NCBI GenBank assembly: GCA_965261645.1
Contig: CBDHDJ010000004.1
Coordinates: 682,001 to 746,000, forward strand
Direction: 5' to 3'
Source: CBDHDJ01 sp965261645
GTDB taxonomy: Bacteria > Pseudomonadota > Alphaproteobacteria > SHVV01
Length of the DNA: 64,000 nucleotides
Below, piece by piece: positions 26,130-35,710 of this stretch; the stretch's first letter is position 1; each line of letters starts with the position of its first letter. The notes beneath the pieces were generated by a model. The model did no database searches, had not been told where the DNA came from, and was given only the letters and a program-made list of their open reading frames with translations. The position numbers were made by a program, and so were the translations under genes.

Positions 26130-27280
26130 GGGCCGCACCCCGCGCATCGGCCGACGATGAGGGTGCTGAACCCGGCCGTGGATGCGTCGAGACGCCCGTT
26201 CACGCGGATGCCCGCAGCCCTGACCGAAGCGGCGGAGAGCGTGCCGGCGGTCACCGTGCGGGCCGACGCCGTGTTGGCGGTAAGGCGCTCGAGGTTGGCG
26301 CTGCCGGCGGTGACCGTCCCCGTCGCGGCGACCGAACCCGCCGTGACGGCCCCAGTGGAAGCGATACTTGCGGCCCGGAGCGTGCCGTTAACCCTCAGCG
26401 ACCCGCTCGACACCACCCCCGCGAAGGAAGCCGTATCGCCACTGATTGCGCCCGCGGCCTCCACCGTCCCGGCGACCCGCACGGCCTGTCCGACCGTCAG
26501 ATCGCCGGTAACGGCAATATCGCCGCCCGCTTCCAGATCGCCGCTCAACGCGAGGCTTGCGCCGGAGAGCCGGCCGGCGCCGGTGATGGCGTTGCCGCCC
26601 ATGTCGAGATCGGTCTCCATCCGGTTGGCATCCGGGAAGCCCGGCACCGCGATCCGTTGGAGCCTTGTGCCGTAGACGGCCTGGTGATCGAAGCGGCGCA
26701 GCGCCGCCAGCGCACCCACGGCCGGGGCGCCGCCAAAGGCCGCCTGGAAGGCACTCACATCATGATCGAGGGTGGGTCCGGCCAGCCGGGACGGGGCATC
26801 GGGTGGGACCAGTCCGAGGCGTGCTTCGCCGGTTGCCGCCAACAACGCGGCCGATGGCGGGACCGTATCGCCCGCCCCGACCGCCTCGGCCGCCAGGACG
26901 TCGATGGTGTCCGCGCCGGTGGCGAGAATCAGCACCCGGTAGCCGCGCCCGAGCGCGTCCACCGCTGAAAAATCCGCCGGCAGTGATCCGGCGCCCTTGA
27001 GTTGCGCGAGGGTGATCTCCACGGGGCCACCCCGTGCGGCCGCCAGCAGTTCCGGAAACCGGCCATGCACATGGCTTGCACTTGCATCGGCCAGCACGGT
27101 CAATTGCTGCACGGCGATACGGGCGCGGCGTTCTGCCGCCAGGGTCTCGAAGAAGGTGGAGGCGGCAAGGACGATCATGCCCAGCAGCGCCAGCGCGAGA
27201 AGCGCGCCGAACAGGCTCAACCCCCGGCAGAACACGGTTCGTTGGCGCCTCGGCTCCGGTCCCGGCATGCGCGTCAACAT
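26126..27280 (-). CDS. pilV: PilV-like minor pilin/adhesin with bead repeats
   Basis: 384 residues. The N-terminus has a prepilin-like region (CRGLSLFGALLALALLGMIVLA) followed by a pilin helix. The central domain contains LGRGYRVLILATGADTIDVL and a DMGGNAITGAGRL motif like that of shufflon PilV adhesins. The last 140 residues are short beads such as ATGTVTAGSANLERLTANTA, ending VGRCAGCGP. The start is the ATG overlapping the preceding gene; a TTG lies upstream. It probably tips the mating pilus and contacts recipients. Confidence 0.75.
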   Translation of the reverse strand: MLTRMPGPEPRRQRTVFCRGLSLFGALLALALLGMIVLAASTFFETLAAERRARIAVQQLTVLADASASHVHGRFPELLAAARGGPVEITLAQLKGAGSLPADFSAVDALGRGYRVLILATGADTIDVLAAEAVGAGDTVPPSAALLAATGEARLGLVPPDAPSRLAGPTLDHDVSAFQAAFGGAPAVGALAALRRFDHQAVYGTRLQRIAVPGFPDANRMETDLDMGGNAITGAGRLSGASLALSGDLEAGGDIAVTGDLTVGQAVRVAGTVEAAGAISGDTASFAGVVSSGSLRVNGTLRAASIASTGAVTAGSVAATGTVTAGSANLERLTANTASARTVTAGTLSAASVRAAGIRVNGRLDASTAGFSTLIVGRCAGCGP

Positions 27281-28413
27281 CCGCCGCAACTCCCGACAGT
27301 CATCAGGCCGTCGATGCGCGCTTGGGGACCGTGCGCTGCCCGGGCGGCGATGCCACCCGCCTGGAGAGCACCGCTCACACGCGTTTCCTCGCCATCGAAC
27401 GTCCCCGTGACCGCCGCCTCACCGGCGACCGCCACCGCCGTGGCGGCGGAGAGCGTCCGGGCGCTCAGTGTGCCCGCCGTGCTCAAGCCTCCCGCGTCGA
27501 GCCGCCCGGCGGCTTTCACGGAGGCGGCGGACACCACGCCTGTCAGGGCATGGCCGACGACCAGATCGGCGGAGACGGTCAGCGCCGCGCCGCCGAGTTC
27601 CCGCGCGGAGAGGTCCGCCGTGGCGAGCCGCCCAGCCATGACGGAATCATCGACCACGGCATTGCCGCCGATTTCGGCAGCGCCGCTTAAATCTGCCGCA
27701 CGTGCCATCACCGCGCCGGCCCTCGCGATATTCCGGCCCACTGGATTGGCCGGGTCGGCGGAACTCATGTCGAGGCCGGTTTCCAGCCGGTTCAGATACG
27801 CCCGGCCGGGCTGTGCACGGCGGTAGAGCGCCTGTTCCAGATACCGAAGCCCGTGATCGGCGGTTACAAAGAGCGCGCCGGGTCCGAACGAACGGCCGAG
27901 CGCCGCCTCGATCGCCGGCAGATGCGGCGCCATCAGAGCGCCACTGCCAACCGATTCCAGACCGGCGAGGCCGGAGCCAAGCGCCCCCTCGCGCATCGCC
28001 ACCCCGTGCGCGGCGCCGCCATCCGGCGCCGGTTCGAGGACGCCGAAGGCCATGGGAACGCCGCGCGGCGTGCCGTCGGCGATGACGCCGAACGCGAACG
28101 TGGCGTTCCGTCCGGGCGCATCGGGCAGTCCCGGCGGCGCCGTGCCGAGCGCGCGCAATCGCGCCGGCGCCAGGATAATGGCGTTGCCGTTCTTGAGGGT
28201 CTGGGCGAAGGTCGCCGCCTGGTCCTGGCTCGCCCGGTGGGCGGCATGGAACCAGGCCGAGAAGACCCGCCCGGCGGCGCGGTCGAGCGCCTCGCCGCGG
28301 GCCAGTCCGCGCGCCTCGTAATGCAGCGTCAGCGCGGTTCCCGCGAATGCCGCCAGCAACAGCACGCCGAGCAGCGCCCCCGCGCCGCAGGTATGTTTGC
28401 GCATGCGCGTCAT
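27274..28413 (-). CDS. second PilV-like protein
   Basis: 379 residues, paralogous in plan to the following gene. It has an N-terminal membrane helix (ALLGVLLLAAFAGTALTL), a globular region with an LDMSSADPANPVGRNIARAG motif, and a C-terminal run of beads (ASVKAAGRLDAGGLSTAGTL, LSARTLSAATAVAVAGEAAV) ending TVGSCGGC. It has no clear prepilin cleavage Gly. A short pair of Cys ends both paralogues. It overlaps pilS (ATGA) and the next gene. Confidence 0.72.
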   Translation of the reverse strand: MTRMRKHTCGAGALLGVLLLAAFAGTALTLHYEARGLARGEALDRAAGRVFSAWFHAAHRASQDQAATFAQTLKNGNAIILAPARLRALGTAPPGLPDAPGRNATFAFGVIADGTPRGVPMAFGVLEPAPDGGAAHGVAMREGALGSGLAGLESVGSGALMAPHLPAIEAALGRSFGPGALFVTADHGLRYLEQALYRRAQPGRAYLNRLETGLDMSSADPANPVGRNIARAGAVMARAADLSGAAEIGGNAVVDDSVMAGRLATADLSARELGGAALTVSADLVVGHALTGVVSAASVKAAGRLDAGGLSTAGTLSARTLSAATAVAVAGEAAVTGTFDGEETRVSGALQAGGIAARAAHGPQARIDGLMTVGSCGGC

Positions 28414-29033
28414 CCGAAGATGAACCCGATATCGTTGGCGCCGTCGCCGTCGTCGCAGGCGGCGGTGATCTGGGTTGCCGTGACGGGCGAGGTGAGAGCG
28501 GCGCCGTTGATCGTGATCGAGATCACCCCGGCCCGCGCCCGGCTGCGCCCGGCATAGGCATCGCCCAGCACGGCGCAGATCTCGTTATCGACATCGGCGA
28601 ACTGGATGCGGAAGCGGTTGGTAATGCCGCCCGGCCCGCCGGTGACGGTCACCAGCCCGCCGAAGGGATGGCGGATCTCGGCCTTGTTGCCGGCCCCGAT
28701 CGTCCGGGCGCTGTCGGGAATGCCGCCCCGGCGATCGAGCGCGGCGACCAGATCGGCGTTGTTCCCGTAGCTCGGCGCGCCGGCGAAGGCGGCCTCGATA
28801 TTGGCGCGGATCCGGTTCAGCAGCACCAGGGCCTCGGACCGGTTGGCCGCTTCGCGCGCCGCGTTGTAGGTGCCGACGGCGCCGACAATGACCACCGCCG
28901 CAAGGCCGAGCCCGAGCAGAACCCCGAACAGGCTGAAACCACGCCGGTACCTGCGCGCCCGGTAGCGTTTGATGATCGCCGCTATGCTCGTCTTCGCAGA
29001 AATCCTGGTTGCCCCTATTTTCATTGCCGTCAT
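28410..29033 (-). CDS. pilS: PilS-like type IVb major pilin
   Basis: 207 residues. A basic leader with a predicted prepilin cleavage RRG/FSLFGVLLGLGLAAVVIVG (after about residue 32) leads into the usual hydrophobic helix. The C-terminal globular domain has two Cys (ICAVLGD, AACDDGD) that could form the pilin disulfide loop. The start with AAGGAAAAGAG just upstream is preferred; longer starts up to 29174 exist. A 144-bp gap separates it from pilR, allowing separate expression of the major pilin. Confidence 0.82.
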   Translation of the reverse strand: MTAMKIGATRISAKTSIAAIIKRYRARRYRRGFSLFGVLLGLGLAAVVIVGAVGTYNAAREAANRSEALVLLNRIRANIEAAFAGAPSYGNNADLVAALDRRGGIPDSARTIGAGNKAEIRHPFGGLVTVTGGPGGITNRFRIQFADVDNEICAVLGDAYAGRSRARAGVISITINGAALTSPVTATQITAACDDGDGANDIGFIFG

Positions 29034-29177
29034 CTCTTTTCCTTTCATCGACGCTTCATTCATCCACTTGCAGTTCCGATGGTCGTTCCCATGGCCGTCC
29101 CCATAGCCGCTGGGTCCGCCGTGCATGCGGGGAGCGCCGTGCTTTCCCGCCCTTGTTCGTTTTCCCTTGGTCATCGC

Positions 29178-30245
29178 TCATGACCGTCCGGCCTGCTGCA
29201 GCACCGAAAACATCGCGTCGATGCCGGCCGCCATCGCCAGCGTCACGACGATCAGGAGCGCGCCGTTCAGCACAGCCGCGCGGGACTTGAGCAGGTCTTC
29301 GGAGCGGCCCACCCAGCGCTCGACGAAGCGGGCGAGCTTGTCCTCCCAGCCGGGCGCGCCATCGAGCGCGGCCGCGACGGGAACCAGGGCCGGATCGGGA
29401 AACCCGTGCCCGGCCAGCGCCATGGCGCGGCCCAAACCGGCGCCCCGGGCCATGCCGCGCTGGATGGCGCCGATGCGATGGCGCGCGTAGGGCGAGGCAT
29501 GCCGTTTCAGATCCTCGAAGGCGCGGTCGTTGAGATCGAGACCGGCGGCGAGAAACTCGAGTGCCACGAACAGGAAGGCCGAGCCGGTGATCGTGCGATA
29601 GAGCGAAAACGGCGCGATCCGGTCGAGCGTGGTCCGGCCGGGACCGGTCCAATGGACCATCGCCGTGCCTATTGCGGCCACGACGGTTGCGCAGATGGCC
29701 AAAAATACGAGTGGTTCTGCATGGAGCCAGGCCGAGGCGGCACGGAACAAACCGGCGGCCGGCCCCCAGCGTTCGGGCGGGACGACGCTTTCGAGCACCG
29801 GCACGAAATATCCGCCCGCCGCCCACAGCATGACGGCGAGCCCGCCGGCCAGCGTCAGCGGCATGGCGAGCGCCTTGCGGACCGCCGAGATCTGCCGGTC
29901 GCGCAAATCCGCCACCCGCGCCGCGGCAGCGAACAGGACGGCGGCCTCGATACGCCCGTAGGCCTGGAAGATCATCGCCTCGGCCGGCGGCGCGGAGGCG
30001 GCCATTGCTTCGGCGAAACGGTTCTCGATCAGCGCCCGGCGCCAGCCTTCCAGCAGGCCGGCGCGCAAGGATGGACCCTGGCCGCGTTGCGCGCGCACCG
30101 TAACGTCGAGAGCGCGTTCGAGCTCGAAGCCGGATTCCAGCAGATCTGCGACGGTGCGGAAGCAGTCCACCCGCGCCTTGCGCCCGAGCACCAGCGCGGC
30201 GAATGCCCGCCTCCAGAAGATGCCGATGCGGAACGGGCCCATCAT
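29178..30245 (-). CDS. pilR: PilR, GspF-like inner-membrane platform protein
   Basis: 355 residues, start overlapping the pilQ stop (ATGA). It has the T2SF/GspF double repeat: FRTVADLLESGFELERALDV with FAEAMAASAPPAEAMIFQAY first, and ALEFLAAGLDLNDRAFEDLK with GLGRAMALAGHGFPDPALV second. Hydrophobic helices separate and close the repeats. It anchors pilus assembly and contacts PilQ. Confidence 0.88.
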   Translation of the reverse strand: MMGPFRIGIFWRRAFAALVLGRKARVDCFRTVADLLESGFELERALDVTVRAQRGQGPSLRAGLLEGWRRALIENRFAEAMAASAPPAEAMIFQAYGRIEAAVLFAAAARVADLRDRQISAVRKALAMPLTLAGGLAVMLWAAGGYFVPVLESVVPPERWGPAAGLFRAASAWLHAEPLVFLAICATVVAAIGTAMVHWTGPGRTTLDRIAPFSLYRTITGSAFLFVALEFLAAGLDLNDRAFEDLKRHASPYARHRIGAIQRGMARGAGLGRAMALAGHGFPDPALVPVAAALDGAPGWEDKLARFVERWVGRSEDLLKSRAAVLNGALLIVVTLAMAAGIDAMFSVLQQAGRS

Positions 30246-31918
30246 CGGACTGCCTCCGCGACCACGGTGAGGCTCGCCGCCGCCTCGTGCTCGGTGCCGG
30301 CGCCCTTGAGCAGGGCGTCGAACGGATCGACCGCTCCCTCGGCCACCAGCTTCCAGATCTTGCCGCCGATCGGCGCGCCGTCCATCTCCTGGCGCCAGTA
30401 GGCCCAGGCGCCCAAGGGATCGCAGTCGCGCACGAAGGCGAGATAACCGGCATCGGGCCGGATGGTTTCGGCGATCGCCGTTTGTTCGAGATAACCGTTC
30501 CAGGCCCGCGCCGCGACAGCGCCGCCATCCTCGCGCCGGCACCGCGGGCAGCCCTTTGGGTTGCGGTAGCGCACCGCACCGTTGCCGCGCAGGCGTCCAG
30601 CCAGATTTTCCGGGGCAACGCGTCCCTCGGCGTGCCGCTCAAGCGCGCAGTCCGGGCACAACAACGGCAATAGGGTCTGCTTCATCAGCAGCGCGACATT
30701 GCCGGGCTTGGTCACCTCGGCCACGCCGACTCCCATGTCGATCAGCCGGAACAGGATGGCGTTGGCCGAATGGACGTGGATCGTGGTCCATACCTGATGG
30801 CCGGTATCGATGAACTGCATCACCTGGCGGGCGGCGTCGGCGTCACGGATCTCGGAGACCATGCCGCTGGCCGGGTGGATCCGGCAGAAATGCATCAGCG
30901 CTTCCTTGAAATGCCCGGCCCGCTCATCGCCCAGGCCCGAGGTCGGCACCGCGATCTGGACGGCGCCCGGAATGCGGTATTCGACCGGGTCCTCGATGGT
31001 CACCAGATTGAGCTGGCCGTCGAACTCGGCCATCTGCAGGGCGAGATTGACGGCCAGTGTGGTGGACTTGCCGTCGCCCGCGGTGCCGCCGATGAAGACG
31101 CCGCCATGGGGCGCCATGCGGATCCCGGCAAACATGGCTGCTTCGGTTGCCGAGAAACCGAGCCGCTCCAGGGTCATGCCGGCGTCGAGCCGGTCGGCAT
31201 AGAACATGCGCGCGAACAGGTGATCGCCGTCGGGCTCGTGGGGTCCGCGCTGACAGCGCAGCGCCGAGATGCCCGCCGGCAGCGGCACCTGGCCGCCGGC
31301 GCGGATCGAGAAGCCCTGGAAGGAGCCCCGCCGGTAGCTCGTCTGGGACGAGCCCTCGTCCTTGCAATGGAACAGGAAACCGGCGGCCTCGCGGCCCTCC
31401 TCGGCCGTCATCGGCTCGGCCAGCTGCAGCTTGCGGTCGTTGACGATGGCAAAGACATGACAGGCGCCGCCGCCGGTCTGGAACACCATATCGCTCGCTC
31501 GCGCCGCCGCCGCATCCTCGAACAGGCGTTTGATCCGGCGAGCCGCCGCTTCGCCCGCCGCCGGTGAGGACGCGGCGCCCGCTGCCCGCCAGCATTCGGC
31601 GATCTCTTCGAGGGTTGCGGGTTCTTCGGCAACCGCCACCGGGATGGCGCCGCTCTGGCGCAGCGCCAGTAGCGCGGAGCGCAACCGGGCGTCAGCCTCA
31701 TAGCCACGCGCGATCAGGCAACGCCCGCCGGCGAACACCGCGCAGATGCGCCGGAACCGGACGTCCATCGCGGGGGCGCGAATCAATCGGTTGGCATCCG
31801 CGGTCTTTGGTGCGTCGGCGCCGGTACGTCTACCGCGCCATGAAAATAAACGCGTGAGCGGCCGGACCATGGTTTTTGCGATGGTGTCGGGACGGGTGCT
31901 TGCCGGTTGCCGGGTCAT
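30242..31918 (-). CDS. pilQ: PilQ, type IVb pilus assembly ATPase
   Basis: 558 residues of the GspE/PilB class. The N-terminal domain (about 1-140) is followed by SDMVFQTGGG, and Walker A GGTAGDGKSTT is at 277-287. The Asp box LVTIEDPVEY lies at 305-314, and a His box is near VWTTIHVHSANA. Two CxxC pairs (LCPDCALE and CPRCRRED) form the zinc module typical of GspE-type assembly ATPases. It drives pilus extension. Confidence 0.92.
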   Translation of the reverse strand: MTRQPASTRPDTIAKTMVRPLTRLFSWRGRRTGADAPKTADANRLIRAPAMDVRFRRICAVFAGGRCLIARGYEADARLRSALLALRQSGAIPVAVAEEPATLEEIAECWRAAGAASSPAAGEAAARRIKRLFEDAAAARASDMVFQTGGGACHVFAIVNDRKLQLAEPMTAEEGREAAGFLFHCKDEGSSQTSYRRGSFQGFSIRAGGQVPLPAGISALRCQRGPHEPDGDHLFARMFYADRLDAGMTLERLGFSATEAAMFAGIRMAPHGGVFIGGTAGDGKSTTLAVNLALQMAEFDGQLNLVTIEDPVEYRIPGAVQIAVPTSGLGDERAGHFKEALMHFCRIHPASGMVSEIRDADAARQVMQFIDTGHQVWTTIHVHSANAILFRLIDMGVGVAEVTKPGNVALLMKQTLLPLLCPDCALERHAEGRVAPENLAGRLRGNGAVRYRNPKGCPRCRREDGGAVAARAWNGYLEQTAIAETIRPDAGYLAFVRDCDPLGAWAYWRQEMDGAPIGGKIWKLVAEGAVDPFDALLKGAGTEHEAAASLTVVAEAVR

Positions 31919-32793
31919 GAGCCGTCTCCGGGCCGCGCTTGGTAGGGCAACGCGCGATCGTCGGAACCCTCGATTTGCACGCCGGGCGGGCGCGCGGCGA
32001 TCCGGCTGATCCGGACATCGCCGGGGAGCGGATCGCCCTCGCGCACGAACCAGACCCGCCGCCCATCGGTGACGCCGGCGCGCAGATCGCCCGCCATCCC
32101 GACGATCGAGAACCAGCCATAGCGCGGCGCTGCCGGCGCGGCTTTCGCCGGCTTTTGCGCAGTCGTGGAGGGCGGCAGCTTTGCGGGGACCTTGTTCAAT
32201 TGCGGCATGACCGAAGGAACGGTGGCGGCCACCGCCGGGGATCGATTTGCGGCGGCCGGTTCCGCCGGCGCGCGGAGCGCCCGCAACTGGGCCTCCGTCT
32301 CGAATATTCCCGTCACGATCAGCTGGCGCTCATGGCACAGCTTCAGGGTCTCGTGCTCGATCGCCAGGGCGGACAGCGCGTCTTCCTTGTTCGCCACACC
32401 CGCGAGCAGACGGGTCAGCAGATCGCGCGGACAGCCTGCGATGACGGATGCAGCCATCGGCGGTATCGGGATGGCGAAATTCGGGGCGGTCACGTTTGGC
32501 GTCCGCGCTTCTTCGCCCGGGCCTGCCGGTTGCGGTTGCCCGGCCGCCCCGCCGTCCAGCACGCGAAGCAGACGGCTGCGGCCCGCGGCATTCGCAGCGC
32601 CCGTGGATGGCGCCATTGGCGGGATGGAAAGAGCCTGCTTTGAATTCGTCGCGGCGGAGCCGACCGCCACCGCCTCGGCGGATTGCGTCCCCGGCGCGGA
32701 CGGTGAAACCGCGTCCAGCGCGGATGCACCCGATGCCGCCACCATCGCCACGAGGCAGGCGCCAAGCGTACGAAGATGTGCCGCGGCGGTCAT
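31915..32793 (-). CDS. pilP: PilP-like pilus assembly protein
   Basis: 292 residues with a signal peptide and a long Ala/Pro linker. The C-terminal PilP domain (about 225-290) contains YGWFSIVGMAGDLRAGVTDG, FVREGDPLPGDVRISRI and PPGVQIEG. It lies between pilQ and the secreted unknown. A repeated phrase, IPPMAPSTG and IPPMAAS, occurs in the linker. It probably bridges the inner platform and the PilN secretin. Confidence 0.82.
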   Translation of the reverse strand: MTAAAHLRTLGACLVAMVAASGASALDAVSPSAPGTQSAEAVAVGSAATNSKQALSIPPMAPSTGAANAAGRSRLLRVLDGGAAGQPQPAGPGEEARTPNVTAPNFAIPIPPMAASVIAGCPRDLLTRLLAGVANKEDALSALAIEHETLKLCHERQLIVTGIFETEAQLRALRAPAEPAAANRSPAVAATVPSVMPQLNKVPAKLPPSTTAQKPAKAAPAAPRYGWFSIVGMAGDLRAGVTDGRRVWFVREGDPLPGDVRISRIAARPPGVQIEGSDDRALPYQARPGDGS

Positions 32794-34034
32794 TCGGGCG
32801 TCCACCCGAGATGGGCGGCGAGTGCGCGCCAGGGATAGCTGTTGGCCGCCGCCGCGCCGTCGAGGCTCACGATCAATTCGCCGCGCGACCAGCGCCAGGT
32901 ACCGGCCGTCTCACGACTGCCGTTGCCGTCTCCCAATACCGCAGTAAGAGTTCCGTCCGCCCGGAAGCGGAACACGGAATCCTCGCGATCCATGAAAGGC
33001 AGCGTGACCGGGCCGCTGCGCGCCGCCAGCCAATCGGTCAGCCGCATCGCGGCATACCGTTCTCCGGTGGGCAGCAGCGGCAGCGCGTCGCCGACCCGGA
33101 AACGCGGCCGCAGCGGAAGGCGTTCATAGTGCAGCGCGATCTCCGCGCCGCCCTCCGCCGGCACGAGATGGCCGGTATCGGCGATTGCGCGGGTGCCGGC
33201 GGTACCGCCGCTGCCGTTGAGCAGCCACAACTCGTCGCGATCCGGACCGAGCACCAGAACATGGCGCGCACCGCCATTGTCGACCAGCACCCGGCCGTTG
33301 TTATCTTCGAGGAAGCGCTTGAGCGCCGCAGCCGGCAGGGTTGCATGGCCCCCCGACGCCGCGATTCCGGTCGCTCCCGGTCCGCGCAGCTCGGAGCCCG
33401 GAAATCCGCGCACGGGCGCATCCAGCTCCTGTGCCGCCATCTCGTCGAATACGGCCGAGGTCTGCCTCTCGTTGACCGGCAGGTCCGCCGGCAACGCCAA
33501 GTCCGGGCAGGCGTCCTTCATCGCCCGCGGCCAGCTTTCCTGAACCCAGCCACGCGAAGCGACTGCCCAGACGCCGGACGCGGCTCCCAACGCCTCGTTG
33601 TGCAGAACGCCGGTGGCGGGATCGTAGAAGATCGGGGTGTGGCCGCGCCGCTGCCCGGGATCCGGCTCCACGCCCGTCTCGTTGAAATTGTAGAGCGCGC
33701 GGAACTCGCGGGACGGCACCACCCGCCAGCGCGCGGTTCCGGGCGCATAGGCGCCGCCGAGATGGGCGCAGGCGCGAAGCGTGCCGTCCGGGCCGTGATA
33801 ATGCGCCCAGACGGTATTGCGGTCTCCGGCGCGCCGCGAGTTCGGCCGCTCCAGGATCCAGACGCGGCCTTCCAGCAGGCCGGTGAAGAAGGCGGCGGCA
33901 TGGGAACTGTAATTGGGAGATCCGGGAACGGCTTGCGCCAAAGCGCCGCTCGTTCCGGGATTACTTGCCATGAGAGCGGCCAACGCTATCGATGCAATGG
34001 CGAGCGACGGGGTTGGAAGCCGTGTCATCGTCAT
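32790..34034 (-). CDS. secreted protein of the pilus cluster, unknown
   Basis: 414 residues with a signal peptide (ending near SGALAQA, residue 36). The body repeats short Trp/Gly-rich segments (FFTGLLEGRVWILERPNSRR, WAHYHGPDGTL, TAGTWRWSRGELIVSLDG) that suggest small beta modules with a lipocalin-like or calycin look, though no family can be named. It is translationally coupled to its neighbours. No IncI pil gene of this kind is known to me at this place. Confidence 0.7.
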   Translation of the reverse strand: MTMTRLPTPSLAIASIALAALMASNPGTSGALAQAVPGSPNYSSHAAAFFTGLLEGRVWILERPNSRRAGDRNTVWAHYHGPDGTLRACAHLGGAYAPGTARWRVVPSREFRALYNFNETGVEPDPGQRRGHTPIFYDPATGVLHNEALGAASGVWAVASRGWVQESWPRAMKDACPDLALPADLPVNERQTSAVFDEMAAQELDAPVRGFPGSELRGPGATGIAASGGHATLPAAALKRFLEDNNGRVLVDNGGARHVLVLGPDRDELWLLNGSGGTAGTRAIADTGHLVPAEGGAEIALHYERLPLRPRFRVGDALPLLPTGERYAAMRLTDWLAARSGPVTLPFMDREDSVFRFRADGTLTAVLGDGNGSRETAGTWRWSRGELIVSLDGAAAANSYPWRALAAHLGWTPE

Positions 34035-35710
34035 GTTCCTTTGGTGGTGTTTGCTCCGGCAGCCATGCGGCCGTCCGGTTCCGTCCAACACGCGGCGAGG
34101 CGGCGCACCATGGCGGCATAGATCCCAAACGCCCCGTCTTCGTCGCCCGCGGCGATAGCCGCGATGGCCGCGTCGATACGGCCGCCGATCCAGTCCCAGT
34201 CCGAATGTCCTTGGGGAATCCCGGCGGCGATGCGGGGAGCGATTTCGTAATATTCGGCGACCAGCGCCCGGCGTTTGGGCGTTTTCATCATGTAGCCGTC
34301 GCGGAAGCGCCGTAGCGCGGTCAGGGTGGGCCCGCCGTCCGCTTCGATGCCGCGCCGCTCGACAATCGCCGTGGTCAGGAAGCAACCGTCACCCCCGCCA
34401 CCGCCTCCATCTCCACCGCCGCCGAACCCGCTGGTGTCGAACCCGATGCTGCCGTCGACGCTGCAGACGTCCGCGCCGGCGTCGGGGTCCGGGCTGCAGG
34501 AATCGCCACCCGGACCGCCGGCACCGCCCAAGCCTCCCGCGCCCGGCTGGCCTCCGCCTATATCTGCATCACCGCCCCAATCCGGCGGGATCACGGCCTC
34601 GCAGCTGTCCGTCTCCAGAATCCAGGGGCCGTAATTGATCTGCACGACCGGCTCCGCATCCCACGGGAACTGTGTCGCCCTATGGGTCACGGTGCGCCGG
34701 TACTCCTGGCTTCCCGTGTAGCCGGACGGGCAGCCATCGGTCATCGCTTCGGTTTGCCCGGTCTCCGTCACCACCGCCGTGGGCGGCACGGGAACCTTGC
34801 CGGTCCAGCAGCTCGTCGAGACGAACTCGGGCGGACCCAGCGTCTCGCCCTCCGCCGTCACGCTCTTCAGGCGGCGCCAGATCTCGCGGCCTTCCATGCG
34901 CCGGTTGTGCGGCGGCCCGGCGTCCCAGTGGCAGACGAGCGTGTAGTTCTCCCAGGCCGTGAAATCGGCCCGGCATTCGTCGATCAGAAGCTGCCAGGGG
35001 CCATGCACCGGATCGCCCACCGGATTGCCGCGTTCGTCATGGGTTTGGGTGACCTCGCGCACTCTTGTCCGGCCCTGGCCGTGCTCACCAGCCGCACAGT
35101 CCTCGAGCTGGCGTTCGCGGCTCTCACGTTCGTTGGTGTGGGTGTAGGGATCGCGCACCGTGCCAGCGAGCGCGGCGCGGCCCGAGGGCAGCGGCCCGCC
35201 GAAAGCGGTATCGGACAGGCAGGCGGGGAGTGTCACCGAAGGGCGGCCCGCGGCACCGGTGGCCCGGCCTGCTTCCAGCCAGTGCAGCACCGGCGCCTGG
35301 CCCTTCGCTCCGCCGCCGGCGTAGGCATGGGGCGCTGCCTGGACCGCGCGGTGATCGCGGCCGACGCCCTTGAGGCGCCCGGGCGCGAGATAGACCAGCA
35401 GCGTGTCTTCGCAATAACGCGCCCGCGCGCCACGCAGCGTCCAATCGGCAAGCCAGCCGCTGCCGGCCGGCGGAACCGCGCCGCTCCAGCCCGAGACGCC
35501 TGCGCCATCCGGATCGGGAGTGCCGGCGGAGCCCTCGAGAATATAGCTCTCCAGGCGGCGCCAGGCCGTGGTCACCGCGCGCGCATGGGCCAGCGCTTCC
35601 TGGCGGTAGACACGTTCGTTCGCAGATTGTTGCGCGACCGCCGGTGCGGCGGCGAAAAGCGCGCACAGGCTGACCCCGGCCAGCATGGTGGCGCGAAATG
35701 CCGTGTTCAT
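34031..35710 (-). CDS. secreted Cys-rich protein with CFI-box-like C-terminus
   Basis: 559 residues with a signal peptide (GVSLCALFAAAPAVAQ). The middle holds many Cys/Trp, and a Gly-rich hinge (FGGGGDGGGGGGDG) precedes CFLTTAIVERRG, then LRRFRDGYMMKTPKRRALV and YYEIAPRIA. That arrangement matches the CFI-box-CTERM domain of secreted proteins. Function is unknown; the place between pilO and pilP suggests a surface component of the mating pilus. The many Cys pairs fit the presence of a Dsb-like protein in the same operon. Confidence 0.75.
   Translation of the reverse strand: MNTAFRATMLAGVSLCALFAAAPAVAQQSANERVYRQEALAHARAVTTAWRRLESYILEGSAGTPDPDGAGVSGWSGAVPPAGSGWLADWTLRGARARYCEDTLLVYLAPGRLKGVGRDHRAVQAAPHAYAGGGAKGQAPVLHWLEAGRATGAAGRPSVTLPACLSDTAFGGPLPSGRAALAGTVRDPYTHTNERESRERQLEDCAAGEHGQGRTRVREVTQTHDERGNPVGDPVHGPWQLLIDECRADFTAWENYTLVCHWDAGPPHNRRMEGREIWRRLKSVTAEGETLGPPEFVSTSCWTGKVPVPPTAVVTETGQTEAMTDGCPSGYTGSQEYRRTVTHRATQFPWDAEPVVQINYGPWILETDSCEAVIPPDWGGDADIGGGQPGAGGLGGAGGPGGDSCSPDPDAGADVCSVDGSIGFDTSGFGGGGDGGGGGGDGCFLTTAIVERRGIEADGGPTLTALRRFRDGYMMKTPKRRALVAEYYEIAPRIAAGIPQGHSDWDWIGGRIDAAIAAIAAGDEDGAFGIYAAMVRRLAACWTEPDGRMAAGANTTKGT

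Noticed and set aside
26126..28413. A shufflon with inverted recombination sites
   Set aside because: No 19-bp inverted repeats or Rci-type recombinase were seen; the repeats are protein-level beads all in one direction.
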